Assembly: GCF_900451095.1 (NCBI RefSeq)
Contig: NZ_UGHV01000001.1
Location: 868,001-932,000 of the forward strand
Direction: 5' to 3'
Origin: Helicobacter canis
GTDB lineage: Bacteria > Campylobacterota > Campylobacteria > Campylobacterales > Helicobacteraceae
Length of the DNA stretch: 64,000 nucleotides
Shown here: one piece after another, positions 48,531 through 57,448 of the stretch
How positions within the stretch are numbered: the stretch's first letter is position 1
How the letters are laid out: every line of letters begins with the position of its first letter
The notes under the pieces: model-generated
What the model was told of the DNA's origin: nothing
The model's database searches: none
Seen by the model: only the letters and a program-made list of their open reading frames with translations
Position numbers and translations under genes: made by a program

Positions 48531-50624
48531 ATGCGATCTACAATGCTGTTTGCCACGAGTCTTGCTACACTCTTGATGGTAGCTGTGCCGCTATGTGCTG
48601 ATACTCGTAGCAAACGCGATGAGACAAAAACGGAGACAAAAACGATCGTGGATTCTAGTGGGGCTTTGGATTCTACTAAAGAGCTAGAATCTAGCCCAAG
48701 CGATAAGGCAGAGCGTGTATATAAGCTCTCTCCTGTTTATGCCACTGCGGTGCGCACCCCTATCCAAAGCACACAAACCCTAGAGGGCAAAGATGCTTTG
48801 CTGCATTCTGGTGATATTGCGAAGTCGTTGCTGTATGTGCCGGGCTTTTCTACAATGCGCAAGGGAGGGCTAGGCTCTGAGGTGATCTTCCGCTCTCAAG
48901 GGGCTGGGAGAGTGCCTATCTCACTTGATGGCAGCAATCTGCACGGCGCGTGTGGTGGGAGGATGGATACAACTGCCACTTATATCTTCCCTGAAAATTA
49001 CCACCGCATTTTGCTTATCAAAGGTCCCCAAGATGTGCGCTTTGGTGCGCTTGTATCTGGCGGTGTTGTGTTTATGCGCGATATTACAGCCCTAAGTGCC
49101 AACACCTTGCAGGCTGATACAAGTATGCTAGCAGGTAGCTTTAATCGCCTAGATCTGCACGCAAGCGCACTAGCAGGGGGCAAATACGGCTCTTTGCAGG
49201 CGATCGCAAGTCATTATGAGAGTGGGGATTATCGCACGGGGAGTGCTAGCTCTCACAAGCTTGGGGCTAGCACGCATACAGCCTATAAGCGAGAGTCTGC
49301 TAGTCTAATTGCTACTTTCACGCCCAGCAAATACACAGGCATAGAGCTTGATATGGATATAGGCAGGGGATTTTCCTCCTACCAAGATAGATCAATGGAT
49401 GCACGCACCTTTGATCGCCTATCTTTTAGCCTAAAAGCCCAGCACGAATTCCAAAATGACATTATAAAAAAGCTTGATCTCCGCGCCTCGTGGCATAGAG
49501 TCGATCATATTATGGATAATTTCTCTCATAGGCAAGTGATTGATGGAGTCTATAAGCTCAATAATCCACAGCGCACCAATGCCAACGCCCGCGCCGAGCT
49601 TACACTCTATCCAAGCCAAGCTCTCACGCTCTATCTAGGCACAAGCTATGCCTATGATGATCATAAAATGCGCTCTTCTGGTGATGTTAATTCTACTGCT
49701 GCGGCTAATGCTATTTTGTCTGCAAGCTATAAGCCAAATTTCCACTTCAACTATGCTTCTATCTTTGCTCAAGGCTCTTATGCGCAGCTAAATTCTGCTT
49801 CTAGTGTGTATTTTGGCGCGAGGTATGACTATGCGCAAGCCTATCAAGCGAGCAATGCACAAGTAGCAAGCGATCATCTAGGTAGCGGCTTTGTGCGCTA
49901 TCAATACCAAAAAGATGGATTCTCATATCTTGTGGGGCTAGGCAGCGCGCAAAGAAGCGCGGATTTTTGGGAGCGGGGGAAAATGGGCGGTATGAGTCTA
50001 GCTCCAGAGACCAACCTCCAGCTAGATATTGCTGCTTTGTATCAGGTAGATTCTTTGTATATACAAGCCTCTGTGTATAGTGCGTATATGTGGGATTATA
50101 TCGCTTTGCACTATGGCACAAATACAAGCGCGTTTAATACCAACGCCCTGCTAGCAGGCGCAGAGCTTCAAGCAAAGTATGGGCTATTTGACTTCCTCTA
50201 TATGTCTGGCTCACTTGCCTACACCTATGGGCAAAATCTCACGACCAAATCCGGGCTACTAGCAGGCGCACCGCTACCCCAAGTAGCTCCACTGCAAGCA
50301 CAAGTGTCTTTGTGGCTTGAATATAGAGGGTTTTTGGCGCGGGCAGATGTCTTTGCCAATGCCGCACAAAGCCGCTATGCTAAAGACTATGGCAATGTGA
50401 TTGGCAAGGATTTTGGGGCGAGCTTGGGCTTTGCTACTTTAAGCATTTATGGTGGCTATAAGCGCAAGAATTTTAGCCTGCTTTGTGGGATTGAGAATCT
50501 AACTAATACGCTATATAGCTATCATCTCTCTAAAGCTGGCGTGATGATAGACGATCTAGCCCCTGTGAGTAGGATTTATGAGCCCGGACGAAGTTATTAT
50601 GTCAAGCTTACGCTTGGATTCTAA
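48531..50624 (+). CDS. TonB-dependent outer membrane receptor, copper-receptor (OprC) type
   Basis: Plug domain with VIFRSQGAGRVPISLDGSNL, then the HGACGGRMDTTATYIFPENY and LLIKGPQDVRFG block typical of TonB-dependent copper receptors, and a 22-strand barrel ending YVKLTLGF. Signal peptide about 1-24 (MVAVPLCA). The N-terminal 50 residues contain repeat-derived peptides (IVDSSG, LDSTKELESSPS); the latter also occurs in the cation efflux protein. ATG at 48531 follows AAGGGG. Substrate copper is inferred from the family; other metals are possible. Confidence 0.85.
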   Translation: MRSTMLFATSLATLLMVAVPLCADTRSKRDETKTETKTIVDSSGALDSTKELESSPSDKAERVYKLSPVYATAVRTPIQSTQTLEGKDALLHSGDIAKSLLYVPGFSTMRKGGLGSEVIFRSQGAGRVPISLDGSNLHGACGGRMDTTATYIFPENYHRILLIKGPQDVRFGALVSGGVVFMRDITALSANTLQADTSMLAGSFNRLDLHASALAGGKYGSLQAIASHYESGDYRTGSASSHKLGASTHTAYKRESASLIATFTPSKYTGIELDMDIGRGFSSYQDRSMDARTFDRLSFSLKAQHEFQNDIIKKLDLRASWHRVDHIMDNFSHRQVIDGVYKLNNPQRTNANARAELTLYPSQALTLYLGTSYAYDDHKMRSSGDVNSTAAANAILSASYKPNFHFNYASIFAQGSYAQLNSASSVYFGARYDYAQAYQASNAQVASDHLGSGFVRYQYQKDGFSYLVGLGSAQRSADFWERGKMGGMSLAPETNLQLDIAALYQVDSLYIQASVYSAYMWDYIALHYGTNTSAFNTNALLAGAELQAKYGLFDFLYMSGSLAYTYGQNLTTKSGLLAGAPLPQVAPLQAQVSLWLEYRGFLARADVFANAAQSRYAKDYGNVIGKDFGASLGFATLSIYGGYKRKNFSLLCGIENLTNTLYSYHLSKAGVMIDDLAPVSRIYEPGRSYYVKLTLGF

Positions 50625-50646
50625 AAAAGTGGATTCTAGGGGGTGG

Positions 50647-50775
50647 GCGATTCAGTCTTGGGTGAGCAATGCGGCAGTGTTGGCGTTTTTGCGGAAGGCA
50701 CGAACGCCAAGTTCGCTAACCTTCCCCAAAAACGCCAAAGCTACCACAGCCCCCACCGCAATCCTTAGAATCGTG
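50647..50775 (+). repeat. Structured element A4
   Basis: Same ends as A1-A3. The outer stem sequence differs from A3 at many positions but still pairs 18 of 19 (50680-50698 with 50720-50738). The inner hairpin CGAAC-GCCAA-GTTCG is unchanged relative to A2. Confidence 0.88.
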
Positions 50776-51230
50776 TTGAAGTAAAACAGGTTTTGTAAAG
50801 CAAACCAAGCTTTTTGAAGTAAAACAGGCTTTGTAAAAACGCCCCAATCTGTCATTGCGAGCCTTGTGCTAGCAAGGCGTGGCGATCCATAACACAGCCC
50901 TAGAATCTAATTTCAAAAAGTGGATTCTAGTGTGAAAGTGGATTACTAAAGAAGCTACGCTTTGCCGCGCGGTGCAAGCACCGCTCGCGATGACGATAAA
51001 AGCTTGAAAAATTAAACAACTCACAAGCGGTAGGATTACAAAAAATGGATTCTAGGATTAAGTAAAAAATGCAAAACGCCAAAAGTGTAAAAAGTGGATT
51101 CTAGGCAAACGCCTTTTATCGTCATTGCGAGCGGCGTGAGTCGCGTGGCAATCCATAAGCAAGGCGCAATCGCGCTTCTTTAGTAATCCATAGACAATAA
51201 AACGCATAATCACAAAAAGTGGATTCTAGG

Positions 51231-51425
51231 GATTCAGCTTGTGGGCTAGAATCGTGGATTCAGCGGCGGAGGCTTACTCATTATCGCCTAGATAAATCCC
51301 TTCGCCTTGAAAACAAGGGACACCGCTCGGCGCAAGCCGATGTTTCTTTAGAAAACAAGGGGCACCGCTCGGCGTTGTGCGATTGTTTCTTTAGAAAGCC
51401 ACAATTCTAGCCCGCAAGCTGAATC
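51231..51425. repeat. Element C1 with 27-bp terminal inverted repeats
   Basis: Left end (51231-51257, GATTCAGCTTGTGGGCTAGA...) pairs with the right end (51399-51425) at 25 of 27 positions; both differences are transitions, so one strand could pair by G-U. Inside are two 24-nt direct repeats at 51309 and 51351 (GAAAACAAGGG to CTCGGCG), 42 bp apart. It encodes no transposase. Confidence 0.75.
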
Positions 51426-51450
51426 TCTCTTAGCAAACGAGGATTCTAGG

Positions 51451-52683
51451 CTAATTGCTTGTGCGGTAGCGGAATTGCCCCTTTTTGAAGACTATTTCAA
51501 ATCCCCCAAGACTATAGAGCCATTTATTTTCTATGGTGTTTTTGATAAATGCCGCAAACTCGCCCTTAATCCCCCTGCCAAGCACCATACCCACGCCATC
51601 AGTATGCCCTATGGAGCAAACCGTGCCTTTGTGGTGGAAGACAAAGGGGCGATGAAATGGCTTATCAGCAAGCTTGGCGCAAAAAAGCTCTGCGATGTAA
51701 TCGCCCATTTGCGCAGAGAGCTGGGCGGTGGGGGCGTGGATAATGTCTTTATCCCTAGCTTGTGCGCTATCACCCACGACATAGATATTGGGGTAGGCTT
51801 CGCATTGCAGCTGGGCATTGACAGGGATCCTGCCTTTTTTGTTGGGCAGGGTTGAACGCTCGATGACTTCACTACCTTTAACCCCCGCACTCCAGATGAT
51901 TGTATTGCCCAAAATCTCTAGCGGCTCATCTTGCCCCTTATAGCGGGCGATCACGCGATCATCGCGCACTTCTTCAATGGTAGCATTTGAGACGATACGC
52001 ACGCCAAGCTTTTTAAGCTTGGATTCTGCTGCTGTGGCAAGCTTGTCATTAAAGACAGGTAATATATGCTCTGAACGCCCTATGCAAGTGATTTTAGGCA
52101 AGGATCGATCAATCCCGCAAATAAGGCATAGCTCATCAAGCTGTGTGGCTAGCTCTGCGGTAAATTCTATCCCGGTAAAGCCTGTGCCACACACGATCAC
52201 AGAGAGATCTTGGGCATTTTTTGTGTGGGTGTATTCTTTGAATTTATTTTCGATGTTTTTCATAAGCTTTAGGGCGGCATTGAGCGAGGATAGGCGGTAG
52301 GTGTTTTTCCCCACGCCTTTGATGCCTAAATGATCAGGGCGGAATCCAAGGGCGATGATGAGATAGTCATATTTATATGCACCGCCATTGCCTATGACTT
52401 TGTTTTCTTCTGGGCAGATTTCTAGGATTTTGTCCTTGATGAAGCGGATTTTCTTTGGGTCTAGGATCTTGCGGTAGAAGATTCTGGCTTTGCGTGAGCT
52501 TAGTGTGCCTATGGCGACTTTGTGTAAAAGTGTGGTTTGGTAGTGATAATCGTGCTTGCTAATAAGCGTAATGTCTGCTGGTGTTTTGAGCTTGCGCTGC
52601 AAGCCTAGCGCGGCTTTAAGTCCGCCGTAGCCACCGCCGATGATAAGCACCTTGGGTGTGGGGTGTGATTGTGTCTCTTGCAT
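51451..52683 (-). CDS. Type II NADH:quinone oxidoreductase-like flavoprotein
   Basis: Two-dinucleotide-binding oxidoreductase: FAD site KVLIIGGGYGGLKAALGLQR, second NAD(P) site SVIVCGTGFTGIEFTAEL, and NIYVVGDSAQA. At 410 residues it fits NDH-2, a non-proton-pumping NADH dehydrogenase. The C-terminus (AFIKNTIENKWLYSLGG) could be the amphipathic membrane-docking segment. An AGGAG precedes the ATG. It faces the TonB receptor gene across the repeat cluster. Confidence 0.88.
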   Translation of the reverse strand: MQETQSHPTPKVLIIGGGYGGLKAALGLQRKLKTPADITLISKHDYHYQTTLLHKVAIGTLSSRKARIFYRKILDPKKIRFIKDKILEICPEENKVIGNGGAYKYDYLIIALGFRPDHLGIKGVGKNTYRLSSLNAALKLMKNIENKFKEYTHTKNAQDLSVIVCGTGFTGIEFTAELATQLDELCLICGIDRSLPKITCIGRSEHILPVFNDKLATAAESKLKKLGVRIVSNATIEEVRDDRVIARYKGQDEPLEILGNTIIWSAGVKGSEVIERSTLPNKKGRIPVNAQLQCEAYPNIYVVGDSAQARDKDIIHAPTAQLSAQMGDYIAELFCAKLADKPFHRPFVFHHKGTVCSIGHTDGVGMVLGRGIKGEFAAFIKNTIENKWLYSLGGFEIVFKKGQFRYRTSN

Positions 52684-52869
52684 TATGCGCTCCTAGAGAA
52701 GAAGTGCTACCATAGTAGCCCAAAAATTTTTATAATTAAATTAAAAGATTTTTTACTTTTGGGCGGTGGGGGCGTGAGATTTTGCTAGAATCCTATTTGC
52801 AAAATGCAGGGCAAAATAAGATTCAAGCCAATTTATGCTAAAGCTAATTACTTCTCTTAAGGATACTTT

Positions 52870-53655
52870 ATGATACTTACACAAATTATACAAAGCACCA
52901 AAGAGCGCGTAGCCAAGTGCCAAAAAGAGCTGCCGCTAAGTGTCTTGCGCGAGCAAGCCGAGAATCTTCACAAGGCAAAGCCCTATACAAGAAGCTTTGA
53001 AAATGCCTTGCGCGTAGAAAATCGACTAAGTTTTATTTGCGAGATTAAAAAGGCTTCCCCATCAAAGGGCGTTATCAACGAGACATTTCCCTATCTTGAC
53101 ATCGCTAGAGCTTATGAAAAAGCCGGGGCAAATGCGATTTCTTGCTTAAGTGAGCCGCAGTATTTCTTAGGGAGTGATGAGATTTTCACACAAGTAAGAG
53201 AGATTTGCTCTATCCCTATGCTGCGTAAGGATTTCACAATCGATCCTTATATGATCTATCAGGCAAAGGTGATGGGAGCAGACGCGCTGCTGCTTATTGT
53301 AAGCGCGCTAGATGTTGTGCAGCTTAGGGAGTTTTACGCGCTTGCAGAGTCGCTTGGGCTATGTGTTTTGGTAGAGACACACACAGGCAAAGAGATCGAG
53401 CAAGCCTTGAGCATTGATGCGCGTATCATCGGGGTAAATAATAGGGATTTGCACACCTTTAGTGTAGATGTGCAAAGAAGCTTAGAGCTGCGCCCTCTTG
53501 TGCCAGAATCCAAAGTCTTTGTAAGTGAGAGCGGGATAAGCAGTGTGCAGGACTTGCGCAAGCTCCAAGAAGCTAGGGTAGATAGCGTGCTTATAGGCGA
53601 GTGGTTTATGAAAGCTCAAGAATCTATAGCTCATATCCACGCCCTTAGAGATTAG
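52870..53655 (+). CDS. trpC: Indole-3-glycerol phosphate synthase
   Basis: Ring closure step of tryptophan biosynthesis in a TIM-barrel. FICEIKKASPSKGVI carries a catalytic Lys, MLRKDFTIDPYMI another, GVNNRDLHTF and VSESGI complete the phosphate site. The 261-residue length indicates a monofunctional TrpC without TrpF. No other trp gene is nearby. It ends 2 nt before the cation efflux gene. Confidence 0.95.
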   Translation: MILTQIIQSTKERVAKCQKELPLSVLREQAENLHKAKPYTRSFENALRVENRLSFICEIKKASPSKGVINETFPYLDIARAYEKAGANAISCLSEPQYFLGSDEIFTQVREICSIPMLRKDFTIDPYMIYQAKVMGADALLLIVSALDVVQLREFYALAESLGLCVLVETHTGKEIEQALSIDARIIGVNNRDLHTFSVDVQRSLELRPLVPESKVFVSESGISSVQDLRKLQEARVDSVLIGEWFMKAQESIAHIHALRD

Positions 53656-53657
53656 CG

Positions 53658-54644
53658 ATGGGGATAAAAGCACCGCCCAATGCTATGGATTCTAGCGTAG
53701 TGGATTCTATGGATCCTACCAAAGATCCCAAAGAGCTAGAATCCAGCCCAAGCACGCAAGCCAAAAAGATAAGCCCCCAGCGCAGAGCGACTATGATCTC
53801 AAGCTGTGTGGCGTGCGTGCTGATTGTAGTGAAGTTTGTGGCTGGGATTATTAGTGGGTCTGTGGCGATTCTTGCAAGCGCGATTGATTCGTTGCTTGAT
53901 TTATCTGCTTCACTCTTTAATCTCTATGCCATCACCAAAGCAGAGCAGCCTGCTTGCGTGAAGTTTAACTATGGGCGCGGCAAGATAGAATCACTTGCAG
54001 CTGTGATTGAAGGAAGCGTGATTGTAGTCTCTGGGATTTTTATCCTCTATCAATCGTTTAAAAAAATCGCGCTAGGAAGTGAGCTAGCAAGGCTTGATTT
54101 GTCTGTGTTTGTGATGATCTTTTCATTGATTGTAACAGCCTGCCTTGTGCTGTATCTAAACTATGTCGCAAAGATGAGCAATAATCTTGTGATACAAGCT
54201 GATGCTTTGCATTATAAAACAGATCTTTTAAGCAATGGCGCGGTGCTTGTGGCATTGGTGCTTGTCAAGCTTACAGGCTTTGAGATTATTGACGCGCTTT
54301 TTGGGATTGCTATTGGGCTGTATGTGGGGTATTCTGCTTTTGGGCTGCTAAAGCAAGGCGTGCTAGTCTTGCTAGATCGCGCACTAGATGATGAGAAGCT
54401 TACAGCGATTAAGGAGATTTTGGACTCTGCAACAGAGGTCAAAAGCTATCACGATCTAAAAACTAGGCAAAGTGGGGATACGCATTTTGTGGAAGTGCAT
54501 TTGGTATTTAGCCCAGATATTTTGCTAAAGGACGCGCACGCTGTGGCGGATATGCTAGAGTGTAAAATCCAAAATCTACAAGAGCAGTGGCAGGGGCAGT
54601 GGGTGGTGATCACGCATCTTGATCCCTATGAGCCTCTAGGCTAG
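53658..54644 (+). CDS. Cation diffusion facilitator (FieF/YiiP-like)
   Basis: Divalent-cation/proton antiporter with six membrane helices. SAIDSLLDLSASLFNLYAI and LVIQADALHYKTDLLSN hold the Asp pairs (DxxxD and HxxxD) of the transport site, and the C-terminal cytoplasmic domain has the HFVEVHLVF metal-binding region. The first 40 residues before helix 1 are an extension with dispersed-motif peptides (MDSSVVDSMD, KELESSPS). It is co-transcribed with trpC. Confidence 0.9.
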   Translation: MGIKAPPNAMDSSVVDSMDPTKDPKELESSPSTQAKKISPQRRATMISSCVACVLIVVKFVAGIISGSVAILASAIDSLLDLSASLFNLYAITKAEQPACVKFNYGRGKIESLAAVIEGSVIVVSGIFILYQSFKKIALGSELARLDLSVFVMIFSLIVTACLVLYLNYVAKMSNNLVIQADALHYKTDLLSNGAVLVALVLVKLTGFEIIDALFGIAIGLYVGYSAFGLLKQGVLVLLDRALDDEKLTAIKEILDSATEVKSYHDLKTRQSGDTHFVEVHLVFSPDILLKDAHAVADMLECKIQNLQEQWQGQWVVITHLDPYEPLG

Positions 54645-54655
54645 GGCTACTTAAC

Positions 54656-55618
54656 TTAGAAAAAATGCAGCCCCAAGCTTATGAGAGCCACTGCTAATGC
54701 GATGATTGTTAGGGAGAGATTTAGCGTGCCATTTTTCGTGCTAAGGGATAGGATTTGTGCTTGTAGCGCATTGATAGCGGCTTCTTGGTTTTCATCAATG
54801 AGTCGTTTTGCTTCTAAAGTGGATTCTAGCTCTTGGATTTTTTGACGCTTTTTTTCTAGCTCATTTTGGAGATTTTTTATATCTTGGCTTTGCTTGTCAT
54901 CAAGGGAATCTTTAGATTTCAAAGTGGATTCTAACTCTTCAATCTTTGTGCGTTTAGATTCTAGCTGCCCTTGTAATTCTTGTAGCTTTTGTCCTTGTGT
55001 GCTTATGTCTTGCTCTTGTTTTTCTTGGCGTTTTTCGTATTCTTCTTTATGCTCAGCAATACCACTTTGTAATGCGGAGATTTGCTCTTCTTGCTTCTCT
55101 TGTCTTGTTTCATACTCTTGCTGATGTTTGACAAACTTTTGTGCTTCATCAAGCATAACCAGTGCTTGCTCTTTGGCTACTCCGTGTAGCTGCTGTATGT
55201 CGCCATCTTTATTCTTAAAGCCATTTTCTAGCATTGCGGCAATCGTTTGCGTCATCGCTTGGGCAAAGCCATAGGATATGGTGGTAAGCTTTATACTCTC
55301 TTGTATCAGCGTATTCATCTCTGCCATTGCTTCATTTTGCATAGCGTTTGCTTGGGTGTTAAGCTTGCTGCGTTTTTCTGCCTTGCTTTCTCCAAATGGA
55401 TTCCAGCTGCGCTTGACATTATTTGCCTGCCTTGTCAGGTATTTTGCTTCATCAATCTTGCTGCTTACTCTTTGGATATTGCTAAAAATCTCTACCGCTT
55501 TTTCTTCGGCTAGGACTTTCAAATTTTCAGGCTTTAGCGTGGCGATTTGCTTTTGTAGCACTTCTACTTCATTTTCTTTGGGCTCTTCTTGTTGAGGTTT
55601 GATTAAAAATCCAAACAT
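54656..55618 (-). CDS. Coiled-coil protein with C-terminal membrane anchor (module partner of HNH membrane protein)
   Basis: Not recognised. An N-terminal helical region (about 20-140) leads to a long coiled coil (about 160-290) with internal repeats (EYETRQEKQEEQI, EYEKRQEKQEQDI and two ELESTL-type units), then one membrane helix at the C-terminus (about 298-318, LNLSLTIIALAVALISLGL). Topology suggests a tail-anchored or inner-membrane-tethered rod. It starts 15 nt after the HNH membrane protein on the same strand, so the two are translated together. The heptad units include the dispersed 15-mer. A structural, receptor or immunity role can only be guessed. Confidence 0.7.
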   Translation of the reverse strand: MFGFLIKPQQEEPKENEVEVLQKQIATLKPENLKVLAEEKAVEIFSNIQRVSSKIDEAKYLTRQANNVKRSWNPFGESKAEKRSKLNTQANAMQNEAMAEMNTLIQESIKLTTISYGFAQAMTQTIAAMLENGFKNKDGDIQQLHGVAKEQALVMLDEAQKFVKHQQEYETRQEKQEEQISALQSGIAEHKEEYEKRQEKQEQDISTQGQKLQELQGQLESKRTKIEELESTLKSKDSLDDKQSQDIKNLQNELEKKRQKIQELESTLEAKRLIDENQEAAINALQAQILSLSTKNGTLNLSLTIIALAVALISLGLHFF

Positions 55619-55633
55619 TTTTTCTCCTTTGTG

Positions 55634-57352
55634 TTAGTTATGTTGCGCCCTAAATGCGCGAAGTTGTGCCATAGTAGAATTGAGATCATCAAAAGACTCT
55701 TTTGTTTCTTGCGAACTTTTTGCGATAGCGGCTTGCGCTTCATTGAGCTTGTTGATTGTGGATTCTGTAATGCCCAATGTAAGTTGCCACGCATCGTGCA
55801 AGACAAACCAGCTTTGAGCGACTTTGAGTTGCACGAGTTCGCCACTTTTACCCATAATTTGCAGCTGCAAACGGCTTTCTTTGCTATCACTCGCCCATTT
55901 ATCAATATAATAAATCGCAATGGTGCCAAGAACCGCGCCAAGTGCTGCTGTAAGGCATAATGCAACAGCACCTAGAATTGTCTCGTTTTCTGCAAAAGGC
56001 AGTCGCACAGTTTTCAAGGCTGGACACAACCCTTCTAGCATTTCAGTTAATGCTGCTGCCCCAAGCATTGTAGTAGCAGCAATTAGCCCAGAGACAAGCA
56101 CCTTTGCCGCTTCTCTCATCACTTCATCTTTAGGCATATCTTTGGGAGGATTTACTAGAATCTTTACCGCTTTATAGAGTGAGTTAAACCCAGCGCGGAT
56201 AATCTGCACTATCTTTTTCAAGGTTGTAAAAATTGTATTGATGACAAAGACAATGATGTTTGAAAAAAAGCTAAGGATAGCGGATTCTAGTGAGCCAGCA
56301 ATAATGTCTTTCCATTTTACCTTTAAGTCTTCCCAAATTTTTTGTAAGCGATTTTTAAAACGCGTAAAAATCTCTTTAAAACTCTCATTGCCAAATTCTT
56401 TCACAAGCACTTTTATCTCAATCATCATTCCTTTAATCAAATCGTGCAGCACAATGCCTATCACAGAGTGCAACGCCATTTTCCCCGCGTCCTTTGCCCC
56501 TGTTGCAAGGATTTCCGTGCCTTGCTTTTTGATTTGTGCTTTCATAAGTGTGGAGTCTTTATGGTCTCTTGCTTCTTTATCTTTTGCTAAAGCTTTTTCC
56601 CTATCTACACCAAACCTATCTGCTTTGGTTCCGCCTTTTTTATCAGCTCTCTCAAGCCATTCACCCATTTTGTGTTTATCTTTTGAATTATTAAGCCCAC
56701 CATCTGTCCAAGCGAGATTTTTTTCATTTGTCGCAAGTTTGGCTCTTTCTTCCTGACTTAAGAATAAATGTGTTCTAGGATCACTATCAATTTCTTTTGC
56801 CGACACAATATGATCAATTTGAGCACGCCCATCTTTTGGCAACTCTTTGCCTGTATATTCATCATATACTTTGTCTTGTGTTTTAAATGTTTCTTTCCGC
56901 ATTGCTGGTAGCGGACTATCATACCCTTCTTGCTTTCTCACTTCTCTCCATACACCCTCTTGGTTTGATTTATAGTGCTCATATTTTGCTGCATCATCTT
57001 TTGTGGCGGTAATACCTTGCTCAAAATTATGCGTTGTTGTTACATTCCCGCCATCTTTAGAATCTAGCACCGCAGCCGCTAGTCCAAAATGCCCCACCAC
57101 CGCATTAAGCGCATTATCCGCACACTGCTGGAAGAGAGAGGCACTCTGCTCTTTTGGCAGCTGTGCTTGCAGCTCACCTAGCTCATTGATAGTGGATTCT
57201 AGCTCATTATCAATTTGAATTCTAAGGGCTTGTATAGAGTCGCTGGCAGATACTTGCGCTTGCTCTATCTGCTCTAGCTCCTTTTTCATTTGCGCATAAT
57301 CTGTGCGTAAATACTCCTGCTTAAATTCTTCTAGGGTTATGTGTCCTTGCAT
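55634..57352 (-). CDS. Membrane protein with HNH nuclease domain (candidate defence/toxin effector)
   Basis: A 572-residue protein. Residues 15-65 form a coiled coil. The HNH region reads QIDHIVSAKEID (Asp180, His181), then KNLAWTDGGLNNSK (Asn212, Asn222, Lys224), a complete HNH pattern. Three predicted membrane segments follow (about 353-378, 412-440, 458-483), and a C-terminal helical part (520-570). It does not match a named family that I can identify. Start ATG at 57352 is chosen over a frame running through a T23 tract. The downstream gene encodes a tail-anchored coiled-coil protein. Membrane-embedded nucleases are known in phage-defence and contact-toxin systems, which suggests but does not prove such a role. 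Confidence 0.68.
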   Translation of the reverse strand: MQGHITLEEFKQEYLRTDYAQMKKELEQIEQAQVSASDSIQALRIQIDNELESTINELGELQAQLPKEQSASLFQQCADNALNAVVGHFGLAAAVLDSKDGGNVTTTHNFEQGITATKDDAAKYEHYKSNQEGVWREVRKQEGYDSPLPAMRKETFKTQDKVYDEYTGKELPKDGRAQIDHIVSAKEIDSDPRTHLFLSQEERAKLATNEKNLAWTDGGLNNSKDKHKMGEWLERADKKGGTKADRFGVDREKALAKDKEARDHKDSTLMKAQIKKQGTEILATGAKDAGKMALHSVIGIVLHDLIKGMMIEIKVLVKEFGNESFKEIFTRFKNRLQKIWEDLKVKWKDIIAGSLESAILSFFSNIIVFVINTIFTTLKKIVQIIRAGFNSLYKAVKILVNPPKDMPKDEVMREAAKVLVSGLIAATTMLGAAALTEMLEGLCPALKTVRLPFAENETILGAVALCLTAALGAVLGTIAIYYIDKWASDSKESRLQLQIMGKSGELVQLKVAQSWFVLHDAWQLTLGITESTINKLNEAQAAIAKSSQETKESFDDLNSTMAQLRAFRAQHN

Positions 57353-57393
57353 TGTGCTTATCTCAATCTCTATGAAAATGAAGCACGACTCTA

Positions 57394-57416
57394 TCAAAAA
57401 AAAAAAAAAAAAAAAA
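57394..57416 (-). repeat. Homopolymer T23 (minus strand) upstream of the HNH gene
   Basis: Twenty-three A on the plus strand, 42 bp before the ATG. On the minus strand it is followed by GATAGA, a -10-like sequence, the same layout as at the chemoreceptor promoter. Confidence 0.8.
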
Positions 57417-57448
57417 CAAGACAAGTGCTAGCGCGCCTGTGGCAGAGA

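Larger units (their letters stand above)
50625..51450. other. Largest gene-free region: repeat cluster between convergent genes
   Basis: Contains elements A4 (50647-50775) and C1 (51231-51425), GTCATTGCGAG repeats at about 50852-50892, 50938-50996 (inverted) and 51120-51190, and motif copies near 50628, 50918, 51048, 51095, 51218 and 51440. No gene identified. Confidence 0.85.

Noticed and set aside
51309-51374. Possible CRISPR array (two 24-nt repeats at 42-bp spacing)
   Set aside because: Only two imperfect units, an 18-bp spacer, no cas genes and location inside an inverted-repeat element.
55634-57352. HNH membrane protein as a Cas9-like or IscB nuclease
   Set aside because: It has no RuvC domain, no bridge helix and no CRISPR or guide RNA signs; the membrane helices argue against it.
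57353-57424. N-terminal extension of the HNH protein through the T23 tract
   Set aside because: It would give a poly-Phe leader; the region looks like a promoter with a homopolymer spacer.
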